A DNA stretch of 64,000 bases from Methanohalobium evestigatum Z-7303. GTDB taxonomy: Archaea > Halobacteriota > Methanosarcinia > Methanosarcinales > Methanosarcinaceae. The stretch covers positions 2,125,423-2,189,422 of the forward strand of contig NC_014253.1 of NCBI RefSeq assembly GCF_000196655.1. The letters are read 5' to 3'. Positions 36,681-48,029 of this stretch are shown in pieces. The notes under the pieces were generated by a model. The model was not told the DNA's origin, searched no databases, and worked only from the letters and a program-made list of their open reading frames with translations. Position numbers and translations under genes: made by a program. Each line of letters starts with the position of its first letter. The first letter of the stretch is position 1.

Positions 36681-37880
36681 TTATATGTCTTTTATATTAG
36701 TTTTTGCAGTTTCTTCTGCGGTGCGGATAACATCTTTTACAGCAATACCTGTATAATCTGCAATTTTTTTGCAGTCATCGTATTCTGCAGATATATTTAA
36801 TAATGAACCATTTGTATCTCTGGCGATTTTTATAGATACATTGTGGTATTCATTATTAATTTTGATTTTTAAATTTTTAATGTAGCGTTTTGCGGTTAAT
36901 CGATGTCTGACAGGAACAACTCTTACACCAAGTGAACCGGTTTCTGTGATAATTTTTCTCGCAAGTTTTGATGTGTCGATGGGTTCTGATACAACATGAA
37001 TCATATTTCCCGGTCTGCCTTTTTTCATAGTGGCGGGCGTGATGGTAACGTCCTTTGCACCTGATGAAAGAAGTTCATCTACAAGATTTCCAAGAACTTG
37101 CCCAGTAACATCATCTACATTCGTTTCAAGCACCTCAACTGAATCCTGTATCAGTGCATCATCGATTTCTGATATGGATGTTCGTAACACATTCGGCTGT
37201 TTATCAATATCCATGTCACCTGATCCATATCCTATTTGTTTTATTTTTGATTGGGGATAAGAGTCAACCGGTTGGGAGAAATGGGAAAGTATTGCAGCAC
37301 CTGTTGGTGTCAATAGTTCATTTGAAATATTTCCTTGCTGGAATACCATACTACCGGTTTTTAATATTTCAAGGGTTGCAGGAACTGGTACAGGCAGTAT
37401 TCCATGTTCTGATTTTACAAAACCTCCTCCTGTTGTGATGGGTGTGCAGTAGATTTTATCAAAATTGAACTCATGTATTGCAGTACACGCACCAACCACA
37501 TCGGCTATTGCATCCATCTGCCCTATTTCATGGAAATGTAAATCTTCAAGGTATTGATTATGAATGCTGGATTCTGCATCAGCCATTATTGAAAATATGT
37601 CCAATGCATCATTTTTAATGTTTTCAGGAAGATGTGAAGATTTTATGATATCAATGATTTCATAGTATGTCTTTGAATGTTCATGCTCCTTTCTGGTAAC
37701 AACATCAACATTTATTGAACTGATACCGTGTTTTTTGGTATGATTCACAGATACTGAGACATCAGCAACTGATTCCATTGTTTCTTTAATTATGGACTGG
37801 TCAGCTCCCAGACCTATAAGGCTTGCTATTATCATATCACCAGAAGCACCAGAAAAAGGCTCAAATACTAATGCTTGCAT
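36681..37880 (-). CDS. larC: Nickel-insertion protein LarC (DUF111)
   Basis: 399 residues. FEPFSGASGDMIIASLIGLG, HFHEIGQMDAIADVVGAC and NVDDVTGQVLGNLVDEL identify the LarC family, which inserts nickel into the pincer cofactor in bacteria. No frameshift splits it here, unlike in some lactobacilli. Partner genes larB and larE are not in this window, so the role in this methanogen is open. Single gene. Confidence 0.9.
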   Translation of the reverse strand: MQALVFEPFSGASGDMIIASLIGLGADQSIIKETMESVADVSVSVNHTKKHGISSINVDVVTRKEHEHSKTYYEIIDIIKSSHLPENIKNDALDIFSIMADAESSIHNQYLEDLHFHEIGQMDAIADVVGACTAIHEFNFDKIYCTPITTGGGFVKSEHGILPVPVPATLEILKTGSMVFQQGNISNELLTPTGAAILSHFSQPVDSYPQSKIKQIGYGSGDMDIDKQPNVLRTSISEIDDALIQDSVEVLETNVDDVTGQVLGNLVDELLSSGAKDVTITPATMKKGRPGNMIHVVSEPIDTSKLARKIITETGSLGVRVVPVRHRLTAKRYIKNLKIKINNEYHNVSIKIARDTNGSLLNISAEYDDCKKIADYTGIAVKDVIRTAEETAKTNIKDI

Positions 37881-37951
37881 CTAAAAATCACTAAAAGTAG
37901 TAAATTTTAAAACCATATAGTTTTTATGCATTGAAATAAAATATCCATGTG

Positions 37952-37960
37952 TTTATATAA
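37952..37960 (+). promoter_or_regulatory. TATA box of the cdc48 gene
   Basis: TTTATATAA lies 32-40 bases before ATG 37992, giving a short leader carrying the AAGGATGA ribosome binding site. Confidence 0.5.
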
Positions 37961-37991
37961 CTATAACTAAATCATTTTAAGGATGACTTTG

Positions 37992-40217
37992 ATGGACGAA
38001 GTACAGAGAAAGGTCGAAAAAGCACACCCAAACGATTTTGGACGAGGAATTATCCGTCTTGATCCAAATACACTTTTGGAACTACAGTTATCACCTGGCG
38101 ATATTGTGGAAATCACTGGGCAAAAAAGAACCGCTGCAAAAGTATGGAGAGCCGACCGTCAGGACTGGGAACAGGGATTTATCAGGATTGATGGTTTCAT
38201 CAGGCAGAATGCAGGTGTAAGTATAGGTGAGCGGGTATCCCTGAAAAAAATAGAAGCAAAACCCGCAGAAAAAGTAGTACTTGCCCCACCTGAAGGCATG
38301 ATGATGGAATTTGGGGATAATACAAGTGACATTATAAAACGCAATATTCTCAAACGACCTATTGTTCAGGATGATGTAATACCTATTATCAGTTCAATGA
38401 ACCAGCCCATGTCTGGACCAGTTGCTGGTGGGCAGGCAATACCACTTATTGTGGTTGAAACCGAACCCGAGGATTCAATTCTTATCATAGATGAAACAAC
38501 AGAAATCGAATTAAGTCAAAAACCTGCAAGAGGTTATGCAAACGCTGCAAAGGGAATCAAATATGAAGACATAGGTGGTCTTGGAAGTGAAATTCAGCGT
38601 GTCCGTGAAATGATAGAGCTTCCTCTTAAAAACAATGAATTGTTCAAGAGATTAAATATTGAGCCTCCAAAAGGAGTCATAATGCATGGTCCTTCTGGTA
38701 CGGGTAAAACTTTGATAGCAAAAGCGGTTGCAAATGAATCCCGTGCAAATTTCCTCTATATCGCTGGACCTGAAATAATGGGTAAATACTACGGTGAAAG
38801 TGAGGAACGTATTCGCAAAATCTTTGAAGAGGCTTCAGAAAATGCTCCATCGATTATATTTATCGATGAAATCGATTCCATTGCACCAAAACGTGAAAAC
38901 GTAACAGGTGAAGTGGAACGCAGAGTGGTTTCTCAGCTTTTGACAATGATGGATGGACTCGAGGAACGTGGTCAGGTAGTAGTAATTGGCGCTACAAACA
39001 GAGTGGATTCTCTTGACCCTGCACTTCGCCGACCCGGAAGATTTGATAGAGAAGTAGAAATAGGTGTTCCGGACACTGATGCCAGACACGAAATACTTCA
39101 AATTCATACCAGAGGTATGCCGATAACCGAAGAAGTACAACTTGATTATCTGGCAAAAAATACACAGGGTTTTGTGGGAGCAGACCTGAAAGCACTTGTC
39201 CAGGAAGCAGCGATGTGTTCTCTCCAAAGATTTTTACCACATCTTAATCTGGATGAAGAGATACCTCAGGAAACACTGGAAGAAATTGTGGTAACAACCG
39301 AGGATTTTGAGAATGCCCTTGTTGAGATTGAACCATCTGCTCTCAGAGAGGTACTGGTAGAAATTCCGTCAGTTAAATGGTCAGACATAGGAGGTCTTGA
39401 AAATGTTAAACAGGAAATTATTGAAGCGGTAGAGTGGCCTCTGAAACGACCAGAAAAATTTGAACAGATGGGAATTAAACCACCAAAAGGATTGTTGCTC
39501 TTTGGTCCGCCCGGGACTGGTAAAACTCTTGTAGCACAGGCGGTTGCAAATGAATCCAACGTGAATTTTATAAGTGTTAAAGGACCACAAATACTGCATA
39601 AATGGGTCGGAGAATCCGAAAAAGCTATCAGAGATACTTTTAAAAAAGCCAAACAAGTAGCACCCTGTGTAATATTCTTTGATGAACTCGATTCTATATC
39701 TTCCACGCGCAGTGGTATGACAGAAGATGGAAGGACATCTGAAAAGGTGTTGAACCAATTACTTACTGAAATGGACGGCCTGGAACCTTTGAATGATGTG
39801 ATTGTGATAGCAGCAACCAATCGTCCTGAAATAATAGACCCTGCACTTCTGCGTTCCGGAAGATTTGACAGGCTTGTACTTGTCAGCCAATCCAGTAAAG
39901 AAGGTAGAGAAAATATCTTCAAAATACATACCAAGAATACACCGCTTGCAGATGATGTCAGCATCAGTGAACTTGCAGAGATGACAGATGGATATATTGG
40001 AGCTGATATAGAATCAGTCTGCAGAGAAGCCGTTATGCTTTCATTAAGGGACAATTTTGAAGCAGACAAAGTGGAATTGAAATACTTCAAAGAAGCAATT
40101 AAAAAGGTCAGACCAACTGTGACCAAAGAAATGGTTGACTATTACGAAAAGATAAAAGAACAATTCAAAGGCGGTATGAAGAAAGCAGAAACCAGTTCTT
40201 ATACCGGATATCTATGA
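37992..40217 (+). CDS. Cdc48/VAT-type AAA+ unfoldase
   Basis: About 741 residues. N-terminal double-psi barrel domain, then two AAA modules. D1: Walker [11 protein letters not shown] with Ser in place of the usual second Pro, Walker [15 protein letters not shown], arginine-finger region [14 protein letters not shown]2: [37 protein letters not shown]. Unfolds substrates for the proteasome or other proteases. ATG 37992 fits AAGGATGA upstream; ATG 37983 overlaps that site. C-terminus ends in a Tyr-containing tail (SYTGYL). Confidence 0.95.
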   Translation: MDEVQRKVEKAHPNDFGRGIIRLDPNTLLELQLSPGDIVEITGQKRTAAKVWRADRQDWEQGFIRIDGFIRQNAGVSIGERVSLKKIEAKPAEKVVLAPPEGMMMEFGDNTSDIIKRNILKRPIVQDDVIPIISSMNQPMSGPVAGGQAIPLIVVETEPEDSILIIDETTEIELSQKPARGYANAAKGIKYEDIGGLGSEIQRVREMIELPLKNNELFKRLNIEPPKGVIMHGPSGTGKTLIAKAVANESRANFLYIAGPEIMGKYYGESEERIRKIFEEASENAPSIIFIDEIDSIAPKRENVTGEVERRVVSQLLTMMDGLEERGQVVVIGATNRVDSLDPALRRPGRFDREVEIGVPDTDARHEILQIHTRGMPITEEVQLDYLAKNTQGFVGADLKALVQEAAMCSLQRFLPHLNLDEEIPQETLEEIVVTTEDFENALVEIEPSALREVLVEIPSVKWSDIGGLENVKQEIIEAVEWPLKRPEKFEQMGIKPPKGLLLFGPPGTGKTLVAQAVANESNVNFISVKGPQILHKWVGESEKAIRDTFKKAKQVAPCVIFFDELDSISSTRSGMTEDGRTSEKVLNQLLTEMDGLEPLNDVIVIAATNRPEIIDPALLRSGRFDRLVLVSQSSKEGRENIFKIHTKNTPLADDVSISELAEMTDGYIGADIESVCREAVMLSLRDNFEADKVELKYFKEAIKKVRPTVTKEMVDYYEKIKEQFKGGMKKAETSSYTGYL

Positions 40218-40240
40218 AAAACAATTAACCGGCAGGGATA

Positions 40241-40510
40241 ATGATGGCAAAAGTATTTGCAAAAAATCTGTCCAGCAAACAGGTAATGACAACCGATGGA
40301 ACTGAACTTGGAACACTTTATAATATAACAATGGACCTTGATACCAGTGAACTGGTAGACCTTATGATAAAGCCAGATATGAATGTAGACACGTCAGATT
40401 TCCAAAAAGATGACCAGTACATACTTCTACCCTTTGAATCAGTTCGTGCGATAAAGGACTACATTGTTGTAGACAAAAAGATTGCAAAAGGGATGCAATC
40501 TGCTGAATAA
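40241..40510 (+). CDS. PRC-barrel domain protein
   Basis: 89 residues forming one PRC barrel: KVFAKNLSSKQVMTTDGTE, LGTLYNITMDLDT, ILLPFESVRAIKDYIVVD. Archaeal PRC-barrel proteins of this size are linked to cell division (CdpB type) or RNA metabolism. Follows cdc48 by 23 bases and is probably cotranscribed. Confidence 0.87.
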   Translation: MMAKVFAKNLSSKQVMTTDGTELGTLYNITMDLDTSELVDLMIKPDMNVDTSDFQKDDQYILLPFESVRAIKDYIVVDKKIAKGMQSAE

Positions 40511-40530
40511 ATAATTTTACTGGTTGAGGT

Positions 40531-41235
40531 TTACAAACAGGTATCATTCCAGTCGCAGGAATAAAGACGCTCTATTGCCTCAACCACTCCTTCTCCATAG
40601 GATGCATCTGTGACAATATCAGCAATTGATCTTGTTTTCTGATCACTATTTGCCACAGCAATTCCAATACCTGCGAATTCTATCATTTCAAGATCGTTTT
40701 CTGAGTCTCCGATAGCAACAAATTCTTTAGGGTTTAGACCCATGAGTTCTGCGATTTTGACAAGTCCAGTACCTTTATTCATTGTGTTGCTTTTTATGTG
40801 GACCGCGTATCCTGTGTCAATCAGGTCTACATTATACTTTCCGGATTTAATCACATTTTTTGCGTATTCAAGGTCAAAGTTCCTTCTCAAAGCGATTTCA
40901 GTTTTTCTGTATTCAGGATCAAGTTTTGTAAGTGGTATATATTCAGATAAAAAACTGAAAGCTTTTCTGCATTCTTTAATATCTCCCATAATGTAGGGAT
41001 TGGTATCAAAACCCTCTGAAACCACCCCTCCATTTTCAGCTATTACATAACCACTCAAGCCTATAAGTTTAGATGCTGCATGTGAAAAACAGAGTATGTT
41101 TCCGGTTGCCAACACGACCGGTATCCCTGATTCATCATTTAGCCTATACAGCATTTCTGCAGCTTTCAGGTTAAGCCGTCTGTTTTGATGAGTTATCGTA
41201 CCATCAATATCTGCTACAAGGGCTTTATATTTCAT
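40531..41235 (-). CDS. Phosphoglycolate phosphatase (archaeal HAD type)
   Basis: 234 residues. HAD motif I DIDGT (catalytic Asp 9 and Asp 11), motif II VVLATGN, motif IV FVAIGDSENDLEMI, and a Cof-type cap domain between. Matches the archaeal 2-phosphoglycolate phosphatase subgroup, though related sugar phosphatases look alike. Convergent with the PRC-barrel gene. Confidence 0.87.
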   Translation of the reverse strand: MKYKALVADIDGTITHQNRRLNLKAAEMLYRLNDESGIPVVLATGNILCFSHAASKLIGLSGYVIAENGGVVSEGFDTNPYIMGDIKECRKAFSFLSEYIPLTKLDPEYRKTEIALRRNFDLEYAKNVIKSGKYNVDLIDTGYAVHIKSNTMNKGTGLVKIAELMGLNPKEFVAIGDSENDLEMIEFAGIGIAVANSDQKTRSIADIVTDASYGEGVVEAIERLYSCDWNDTCL

Positions 41236-41268
41236 ATACTATTATCTCACCAAATGAATTAAAAAGTA

Positions 41269-42246
41269 TCATGGGTTGGTAAGACCCAGTGGTGTGACCG
41301 AAATTATGGATTCGCCATCCGGAAGATTTGGAGAATCGACCAGTCTTACAATTCTTTTGTCACCCTTTGATTTTCTTAGATACATTCTGAAAGTGGCAGT
41401 ATGCCCGATAATGTGTCCTCCTATTGGTTTGGTTGGGTCTCCAAAGAATGCGTCTGGTTTTGACATAACCTGATTGGTGACTATAATCACTGCGTTATAC
41501 AGGTCAGAAAATCGTTGCAGTGCATGTAGGTGTTTGTTTAGTTTTTGCTGTCTGTCTGCAAGGGTTCCACGTCCGATGTATTCCGCCCTGAAATGTGCGG
41601 TCAGTGAATCAACAATCAGAAGTCTGACGGGTTGTTCCCAGTTTTTGGATTCTTCTGCAAGTTCCATGGCAGAATCCATCAGAAGAATCTGGTGATTGGA
41701 GTTGTAGGCTCTTGCCACATGGATATTTTTAAGGAACTCTTCCGGGTCATAATCAATATTGTGATGTTCTGAAGCTCCCTGAACCATCTGTTTGATTCTT
41801 TCAGGTCTGAATGTATTTTCTGTATCGATAAAAATCACAGAGCCATTGAGCCCTCCCTGTTCATTCGGAAGCTGTACATTAACAGCAAGTTGATGTGCAA
41901 TCTGGGTTTTCCCTGAACCAAATTCTCCGTATAATTCGGTAATTGATTGGGTATCTATACCACCTTCCATCATCTCATCAAATTCGGAACATCCGGTTGA
42001 TAACTTCCCTACCTGTTTTCTTCTCTCCATTACCAGATCGCCAGTTTCGAAACCCCCTATATTGGCAGACCTGCGGGCAGAGTTGATAATTTTGGATGCT
42101 GCAGATTCACCTATATCTGCACTGAGCGATAGGTCTGTTGGCGATGCGACTGCAATTGCTTCCACTGAATTATATCCTGATTCTCTTAATTTCTGTGCAG
42201 TTGCCGGACCTACATGGTCCAAATCTTCTAACGTAACTTCAGCCAT
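41269..42246 (-). CDS. radA: DNA repair and recombination protein RadA
   Basis: Archaeal RecA/Rad51 recombinase, 325 residues. N-terminal helix-hairpin-helix ([19 protein letters not shown]), Walker [10 protein letters not shown], Walker [16 protein letters not shown], and loops [19 protein letters not shown]. No intein. GGAGTTTTAAA precedes the ATG. Its promoter region holds direct and inverted repeats (42264-42318). Confidence 0.97.
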   Translation of the reverse strand: MAEVTLEDLDHVGPATAQKLRESGYNSVEAIAVASPTDLSLSADIGESAASKIINSARRSANIGGFETGDLVMERRKQVGKLSTGCSEFDEMMEGGIDTQSITELYGEFGSGKTQIAHQLAVNVQLPNEQGGLNGSVIFIDTENTFRPERIKQMVQGASEHHNIDYDPEEFLKNIHVARAYNSNHQILLMDSAMELAEESKNWEQPVRLLIVDSLTAHFRAEYIGRGTLADRQQKLNKHLHALQRFSDLYNAVIIVTNQVMSKPDAFFGDPTKPIGGHIIGHTATFRMYLRKSKGDKRIVRLVDSPNLPDGESIISVTPLGLTNP

Positions 42247-42263
42247 TTTTTAAAACTCCTGTA

Positions 42264-42318
42264 GGTGCACTTGGTTATCATTTTAAGGGTGCACTATTTG
42301 TATAGTAACATTACTATA
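42264..42318. promoter_or_regulatory. Repeats in the radA/coaD divergent promoter region
   Basis: GGTGCACT occurs twice (42264-42271 and 42288-42295, 24 bases apart, on the same face of the helix about two turns apart), followed by a perfect 18-base palindrome TATAGTAA-CA-TTACTATA at 42301-42318. They lie 20 to 70 bases upstream of radA and could bind a regulator of radA. Confidence 0.5.
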
Positions 42319-42459
42319 GTATTCTCCTACTTTATTGATGTGGTGGTATATATAGGTAAAGTAAATATTGTGTAATAATTCCTGTGGATAACCTGATAAA
42401 ATTATTTGTCTGGGTTTTTAACGAAAACTTATTTTAGATAAAACACAATTTCGTGATGG

Positions 42460-42921
42460 ATGGCGAAGGTAGCAGTAGGTGGAACATTTCAATACATTCA
42501 TGATGGACATAAAAAACTTATCAATAAATCATTTGAGCTGGCGAATGATGGTCAGGTTGATATCGGAATAACCTCTGATGAGATGGCTCGAAAGCAGAGA
42601 CTCAAAGTGACTGATTACAACACCCGTAAAAAAAACCTTGTGGACTATATTAAAACATTGACCAACAAAAACAGCAGTTACCAGATTTTTAAATTAACTG
42701 ATCCCTATGGTCCGACACTCACAGATGGCTATGATTATATTGTTGTATCCTCTGAAACATATGAATCTGCACTGGAACTCAACAAATTAAGACAAAAAAG
42801 AGGCTTAAAACCAATCGAAATTGTAAAAATCGAATGTGTTATGGCAGAGGATTCCTTGCCGATATCATCCACCCGTATCATGCGCGGTGAGATTGATATA
42901 CATGGGAATTTAAAATATTAA
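42460..42921 (+). CDS. Phosphopantetheine adenylyltransferase (archaeal CoaD)
   Basis: 153 residues. Cytidylyltransferase-type GGTFQYIHDGHKKL (H-x-G-H) at the N-terminus and ISSTRIMRGEID near the end. Makes dephospho-CoA from phosphopantetheine and ATP. Divergent from radA, followed by a small gene after 43 bases. Confidence 0.93.
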   Translation: MAKVAVGGTFQYIHDGHKKLINKSFELANDGQVDIGITSDEMARKQRLKVTDYNTRKKNLVDYIKTLTNKNSSYQIFKLTDPYGPTLTDGYDYIVVSSETYESALELNKLRQKRGLKPIEIVKIECVMAEDSLPISSTRIMRGEIDIHGNLKY

Positions 42922-42964
42922 TGTGCAAGTAATTTTAATAGCAATTAAAACTAAATGGTTCATT

Positions 42965-43300
42965 ATGGCAGGAAGAGAATTTACACAAAAAGATATTGAC
43001 ATTTTCAACAAACTGGCACCTGAATCAGGAGGAAGTGTCACATCAGAATGGGGACATACTTATCCATTTATATTGAGACCGATTTCTCATAAGTTTGTAG
43101 AGTCATCAGAGGACTTTAAACAACGAATTGATCGCTTAACACCAGATGAACTTGATTATCTGGTGGAACTTGCTCTTGATAACAAGGAAGATATCAGGTC
43201 AATGGAACCGGAAGATATAGAAGTCCTGATGGATATGATATCTGAAAAAATATCTGATGAACGGGCAAAACAACTAAAACAGCATCTTGGAATTGTTTAA
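42965..43300 (+). CDS. Conserved methanogen protein of unknown function
   Basis: 111 residues from ATG 42965 (MAGREFTQKDIDIF); an upstream GTG at 42923 lacks support. The middle HTYPFILRPISHKFV and the helical acidic C-terminal half with LTPDELDYLVELALD have no motif that I can assign. It lies between coaD and a TIM-barrel gene with short gaps, probably one operon. Confidence 0.75.
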   Translation: MAGREFTQKDIDIFNKLAPESGGSVTSEWGHTYPFILRPISHKFVESSEDFKQRIDRLTPDELDYLVELALDNKEDIRSMEPEDIEVLMDMISEKISDERAKQLKQHLGIV

Positions 43301-43316
43301 ACTGGATTTGATTACA

Positions 43317-44153
43317 ATGCAGAACAATTTGTTGTTTGGGACAGCAGGGACACCTCATGGAACCAAAAAGAAGGGAAGTGTCAGAGGTGTGGAGTATGTA
43401 TCTGAAATCGGACTCGACTGTATGGAACTTGAATTTGTTCGCGGAGTCCGTATGAAAGAGGACAAGGCACAATCTGTTAATGTAACAGCCAGAAACTCCA
43501 GTGTGGCTTTAAGTGTACATGCACCCTATTATATCAATCTCAATTCTGCTGAACAGAAAAAAATAGATGACAGTGTTGAGCGGATTTACCAGTCAGCAAG
43601 TATCGGTTCTTTATGCGGAGCGGAATCTATTGTATTCCATCCCGCTTATTATCATAAAGATACCAGTGATAGAGTATATTCCAGAGTCCACAACCTATTA
43701 AATGATTTATCATCAAGACTGGAGGAAGATGATATCCCTGTAGTACTTCGACCCGAGACAACCGGTAAAGGTACTCAATTTGGTAATCTGGATGAAATCT
43801 TAAGCCTTAGCAGTGAAATGGAAAAAGTTCAACCCTGTATCGATTTTTCGCACCTTCATGCAAGAACTAACGGTGGCATGAATTCATTTGATGAGTTTAA
43901 ATCTGTATTGAGCAAAATAGAAGACATACTTGGCAAAGAGGGTTTAAACAATATGCATGCACATGTTTCGGGTATAGAATATAATTCAAAAGGTGAAAGA
44001 AACCATGTAAACCTTGAAGAATCAGATTTTAACTATATGCAACTTCTGCAGGCTTTTAATGAATTTGAAGTTGGTGGACTTGTTATATGTGAGAGCCCGA
44101 ATCTTGAAGAAGACGCATTACTGTTGAAAAATAGTTATTTTTCTCTGGATTGA
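43317..44153 (+). CDS. AP endonuclease family 2 / xylose isomerase-like TIM-barrel protein
   Basis: 278 residues from ATG 43317. LLFGTAGTPHGT, ALSVHAPYYINLNS, ESIVFHPAYYHKD, RPETTGKGTQFG, CIDFSHLHAR, HAHVSGIEY and VICESPNL line up with endonuclease IV metal ligands (His, His, Glu, Asp-x-x-H, His, Glu). It could be a deoxyribonuclease IV-type AP endonuclease; related TIM-barrel sugar enzymes share the ligand set. Confidence 0.87.
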   Translation: MQNNLLFGTAGTPHGTKKKGSVRGVEYVSEIGLDCMELEFVRGVRMKEDKAQSVNVTARNSSVALSVHAPYYINLNSAEQKKIDDSVERIYQSASIGSLCGAESIVFHPAYYHKDTSDRVYSRVHNLLNDLSSRLEEDDIPVVLRPETTGKGTQFGNLDEILSLSSEMEKVQPCIDFSHLHARTNGGMNSFDEFKSVLSKIEDILGKEGLNNMHAHVSGIEYNSKGERNHVNLEESDFNYMQLLQAFNEFEVGGLVICESPNLEEDALLLKNSYFSLD

Positions 44154-44171
44154 AAATCTTAAGACAATGTA

Positions 44172-44579
44172 TCATCTGTTTTTAAGACCCATTTTGTTGT
44201 CTATTCCTTCTGCCACGTATTCCAGTTCTTCAAATATGCGGTCTGTATCTTTTCTCATTTCTTGGATAGCAGTTTTTAAACTGCCTCCTCTAAGATGCAG
44301 TAATTTTTTTTCTCTGTAAACCAGTCCTGAATTAATAAGGTTTCTTATATGATAATTAACACGTGATACTTTGATGTCAAGGTCTTGTGCTATCGCTTCT
44401 GATGAAGTAACACCGTCATTGGATAAATTTTTGAGTAAACTTATAATGACTTTTGTAGATGTATGTTCTATATCTCTTCCTGAAGAAAATCCAAGGCTCT
44501 CACATATCCATTTTGCATCACTTTCAAGACTTTCATTTTTTGGTTTATCCAGTTTATTCAGGATAATCCTCTGACTCAT
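44172..44579 (-). CDS. Winged-helix regulator divergent from groESL
   Basis: About 135 residues. The N-terminal half is helical, with KVIISLLKNLSNDGVTSSEA, then a recognition helix region DIKVSRVNYHIRNLINSGLV. ArsR/MarR-like winged helix. Its promoter faces that of groES-groEL across 180 bases, so it may be a heat-shock regulator controlling both directions; this is inference from position. ATG 44579 used; TTG 44582 is directly before it. Confidence 0.83.
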   Translation of the reverse strand: MSQRIILNKLDKPKNESLESDAKWICESLGFSSGRDIEHTSTKVIISLLKNLSNDGVTSSEAIAQDLDIKVSRVNYHIRNLINSGLVYREKKLLHLRGGSLKTAIQEMRKDTDRIFEELEYVAEGIDNKMGLKNR

Positions 44580-44676
44580 CAATCATGTCTATTTTATAAA
44601 AATATATTTAAGTTTTTTCTTTATTTTGTAGACATCATTTCTATATAATTCGAAAAAAGACTATTAATTTGATAAA

Positions 44677-44685
44677 TTTTATATA
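44677..44685 (+). promoter_or_regulatory. TATA box of groES-groEL
   Basis: TTTTATATA, about 80 bases before the groES ATG, gives a leader of about 50 bases with GGAGGG as ribosome binding site at 44749-44754. Confidence 0.5.
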
Positions 44686-44763
44686 TTTGTATCGCATTAT
44701 ACTGGATATAGCAATAACGAGTAATTATATTTATAAAATTATAATAATGGAGGGTGGTTCCAG

Positions 44764-45036
44764 ATGACCATCAAACCAATAGGTGAAAGGGTATTGATTA
44801 AAGTTAAAAAAGAAGAAAAGACCTCTGGAGGAGTTTATATTCCGGAGAGTGCTCAGTCGGAAAACAAGGAAGGATATGTAGTTGCAGTAGGAACATATGA
44901 AGATGGAAGTGAACTTCCTGTTAATGAAGGTGACAAAATCATCTATGGTGGATATCAGACCGATGAAATAGATATCGACGGAGAAAAGCATATTTTTGTT
45001 GATTTAAAGGATATACTTGCTAAAGTAGAAGAATAA
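44764..45036 (+). CDS. groES: Co-chaperonin GroES
   Basis: 90 residues with IKPIGERVLIKVKKEEKTSG (N-terminus and start of the mobile loop), GVYIPESAQSENKEG and VNEGDKIIYGGYQ. Caps GroEL. Group I chaperonins in archaea are known from Methanosarcina-type methanogens, which acquired them from bacteria and also keep the thermosome. groEL follows after 14 bases. Confidence 0.96.
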   Translation: MTIKPIGERVLIKVKKEEKTSGGVYIPESAQSENKEGYVVAVGTYEDGSELPVNEGDKIIYGGYQTDEIDIDGEKHIFVDLKDILAKVEE

Positions 45037-45044
45037 GGAGGTGA

Positions 45045-46661
<1,617 letters not shown>

Positions 46662-46667
46662 ATAAAA

Positions 46668-46694
46668 GTGCTATACTCTGTATAGCACCCTTTT
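46668..46694 (+). terminator. Terminator hairpin of groES-groEL
   Basis: A perfect nine-pair stem GTGCTATAC-TCT-GTATAGCAC at 46668-46688 is followed by CCTTTT. It separates the convergent groEL and cbiO genes. Confidence 0.65.
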
Positions 46695-46709
46695 AATTTC
46701 TAAAAATCT

Positions 46710-48020
46710 TCAATATCTTCTGTTTAAAATTCCTACATGCAGTTCAATACCACTGTTTTCTGCATAATCATTAATACGTTTAAGAGCATGGTCAACCATT
46801 CCTCCATTTGTAAGTATCAGGCAACGTTTTCCACAAAGAGCAGTTAATATTGACCGGTCTATAACATTGGTGGTGATGGACAGTGGTATTCCCTCGTCTT
46901 CTGCAATTGATTTACTTTTTTTACCCATTGCACCGATAACTTCTATATCTGCGTCTTTTATAAGTTCGCCGAATTCATCAGGTTCGTATTTATCCATGTC
47001 ATAAAGCATAATTCCCCCTGCTCTGAAACCATGTCTGTCAAACTCCACGATAGCCATGTTGTTTTCATGTATATGCAGCACTCTGGCATTGACTGCTTCA
47101 TAGGGTGAATGCTCGGCATATTCTCCATACATCACTCCAAGATTTAAGTAATCCCCTACTTTTGTTTCTGGGGGAACATTAACCCACATAAGGTCAAGAG
47201 GCTTTAAAGTGTCCACCAATTCTGGTATGTCTTTCGGGGCGCGGTGATTATGGGCGAGTCCTCTTATCATGAGTTCATGATAAATTTCCAGATAAGTGGG
47301 CTGGGTTAATGCAGCTTTTTTTAGAGCATTTGAATCACTCAATGCATCATCTGGTGTGCCTTCATTTATTACTTCACTGTTTGACATCAAGTAAACATAA
47401 TCTGCCCATTGATAAGCAAGGTCAACATTATGGGTGGAGATTATGATGGTTTTTCCAAAATGGTTGTACTCGTTTAACAAATCCAGTAATTCATCTGCAC
47501 CGACAGGGTCAAGATTAGAAAGGGGTTCATCCAGGATAACAACTTCTGGGTCCATTGCCACTACACCTGCAATGGCGACCCGTTTCTTTTGACCTCCACT
47601 CAGATGATGGGGCGGTTTGTCTTTAAGATGTTTGAGCCCCATATATTCAAGAGTGTTGTTTACTACTTCATCCACTTCATCTTTTGAGTATCCAAGATTT
47701 GTAGGTCCAAATCCTACGTCCTGATAGATTGTTGGAGCAAATATTTGGTCATCTGGGTTCTGGAATACAATACCTACATTCTTACGGATTTCTCGGAGGG
47801 ATTTGGAATCATATTTTATAGGTTCATTATGGTAGAGTATTTCCCCTTCATCCGGTTCAAGAGTCCCGTTTAGAAGTAAAAAAAGAGTTGATTTGCCGGA
47901 ACCGTTTCTCCCTACAAATGCGATTTTTTTGCCTTTGTTGATTTCTATATCAACATTATTGATAGCAGTGGTTCCGTCCGGATATGTGTATTTGAGATTT
48001 TTTGTTTCCAGAATCGACAT
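46710..48020 (-). CDS. cbiO: Cobalt/nickel ECF transporter ATPase CbiO with extra C-terminal domain
   Basis: 436 residues. ABC ATPase: [18 protein letters not shown] (Walker A), FQNPDDQIF (Q loop), [13 protein letters not shown] (signature), [12 protein letters not shown] (Walker B). After about residue 275 a further domain of about 160 residues follows ([46 protein letters not shown]), which ordinary CbiO proteins lack; it may be a regulatory domain. Energises uptake of Co2+ or Ni2+ with CbiMNQ. Confidence 0.94.
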   Translation of the reverse strand: MSILETKNLKYTYPDGTTAINNVDIEINKGKKIAFVGRNGSGKSTLFLLLNGTLEPDEGEILYHNEPIKYDSKSLREIRKNVGIVFQNPDDQIFAPTIYQDVGFGPTNLGYSKDEVDEVVNNTLEYMGLKHLKDKPPHHLSGGQKKRVAIAGVVAMDPEVVILDEPLSNLDPVGADELLDLLNEYNHFGKTIIISTHNVDLAYQWADYVYLMSNSEVINEGTPDDALSDSNALKKAALTQPTYLEIYHELMIRGLAHNHRAPKDIPELVDTLKPLDLMWVNVPPETKVGDYLNLGVMYGEYAEHSPYEAVNARVLHIHENNMAIVEFDRHGFRAGGIMLYDMDKYEPDEFGELIKDADIEVIGAMGKKSKSIAEDEGIPLSITTNVIDRSILTALCGKRCLILTNGGMVDHALKRINDYAENSGIELHVGILNRRY

Positions 48021-48029
48021 AATTAATCC

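Noticed and set aside
39266-40126. A 286-codon minus-strand frame opposite the cdc48 gene.
   Set aside because: It is fully antisense to the conserved second AAA module and resembles no protein family.
42401-42417. The 17-mer ATTATTTGTCTGGGTTT here recurs exactly at 48886-48902.
   Set aside because: One chance repeat of this length is not surprising in 64 kb of AT-rich DNA. The two sites have no common position relative to genes, and no third copy was seen.
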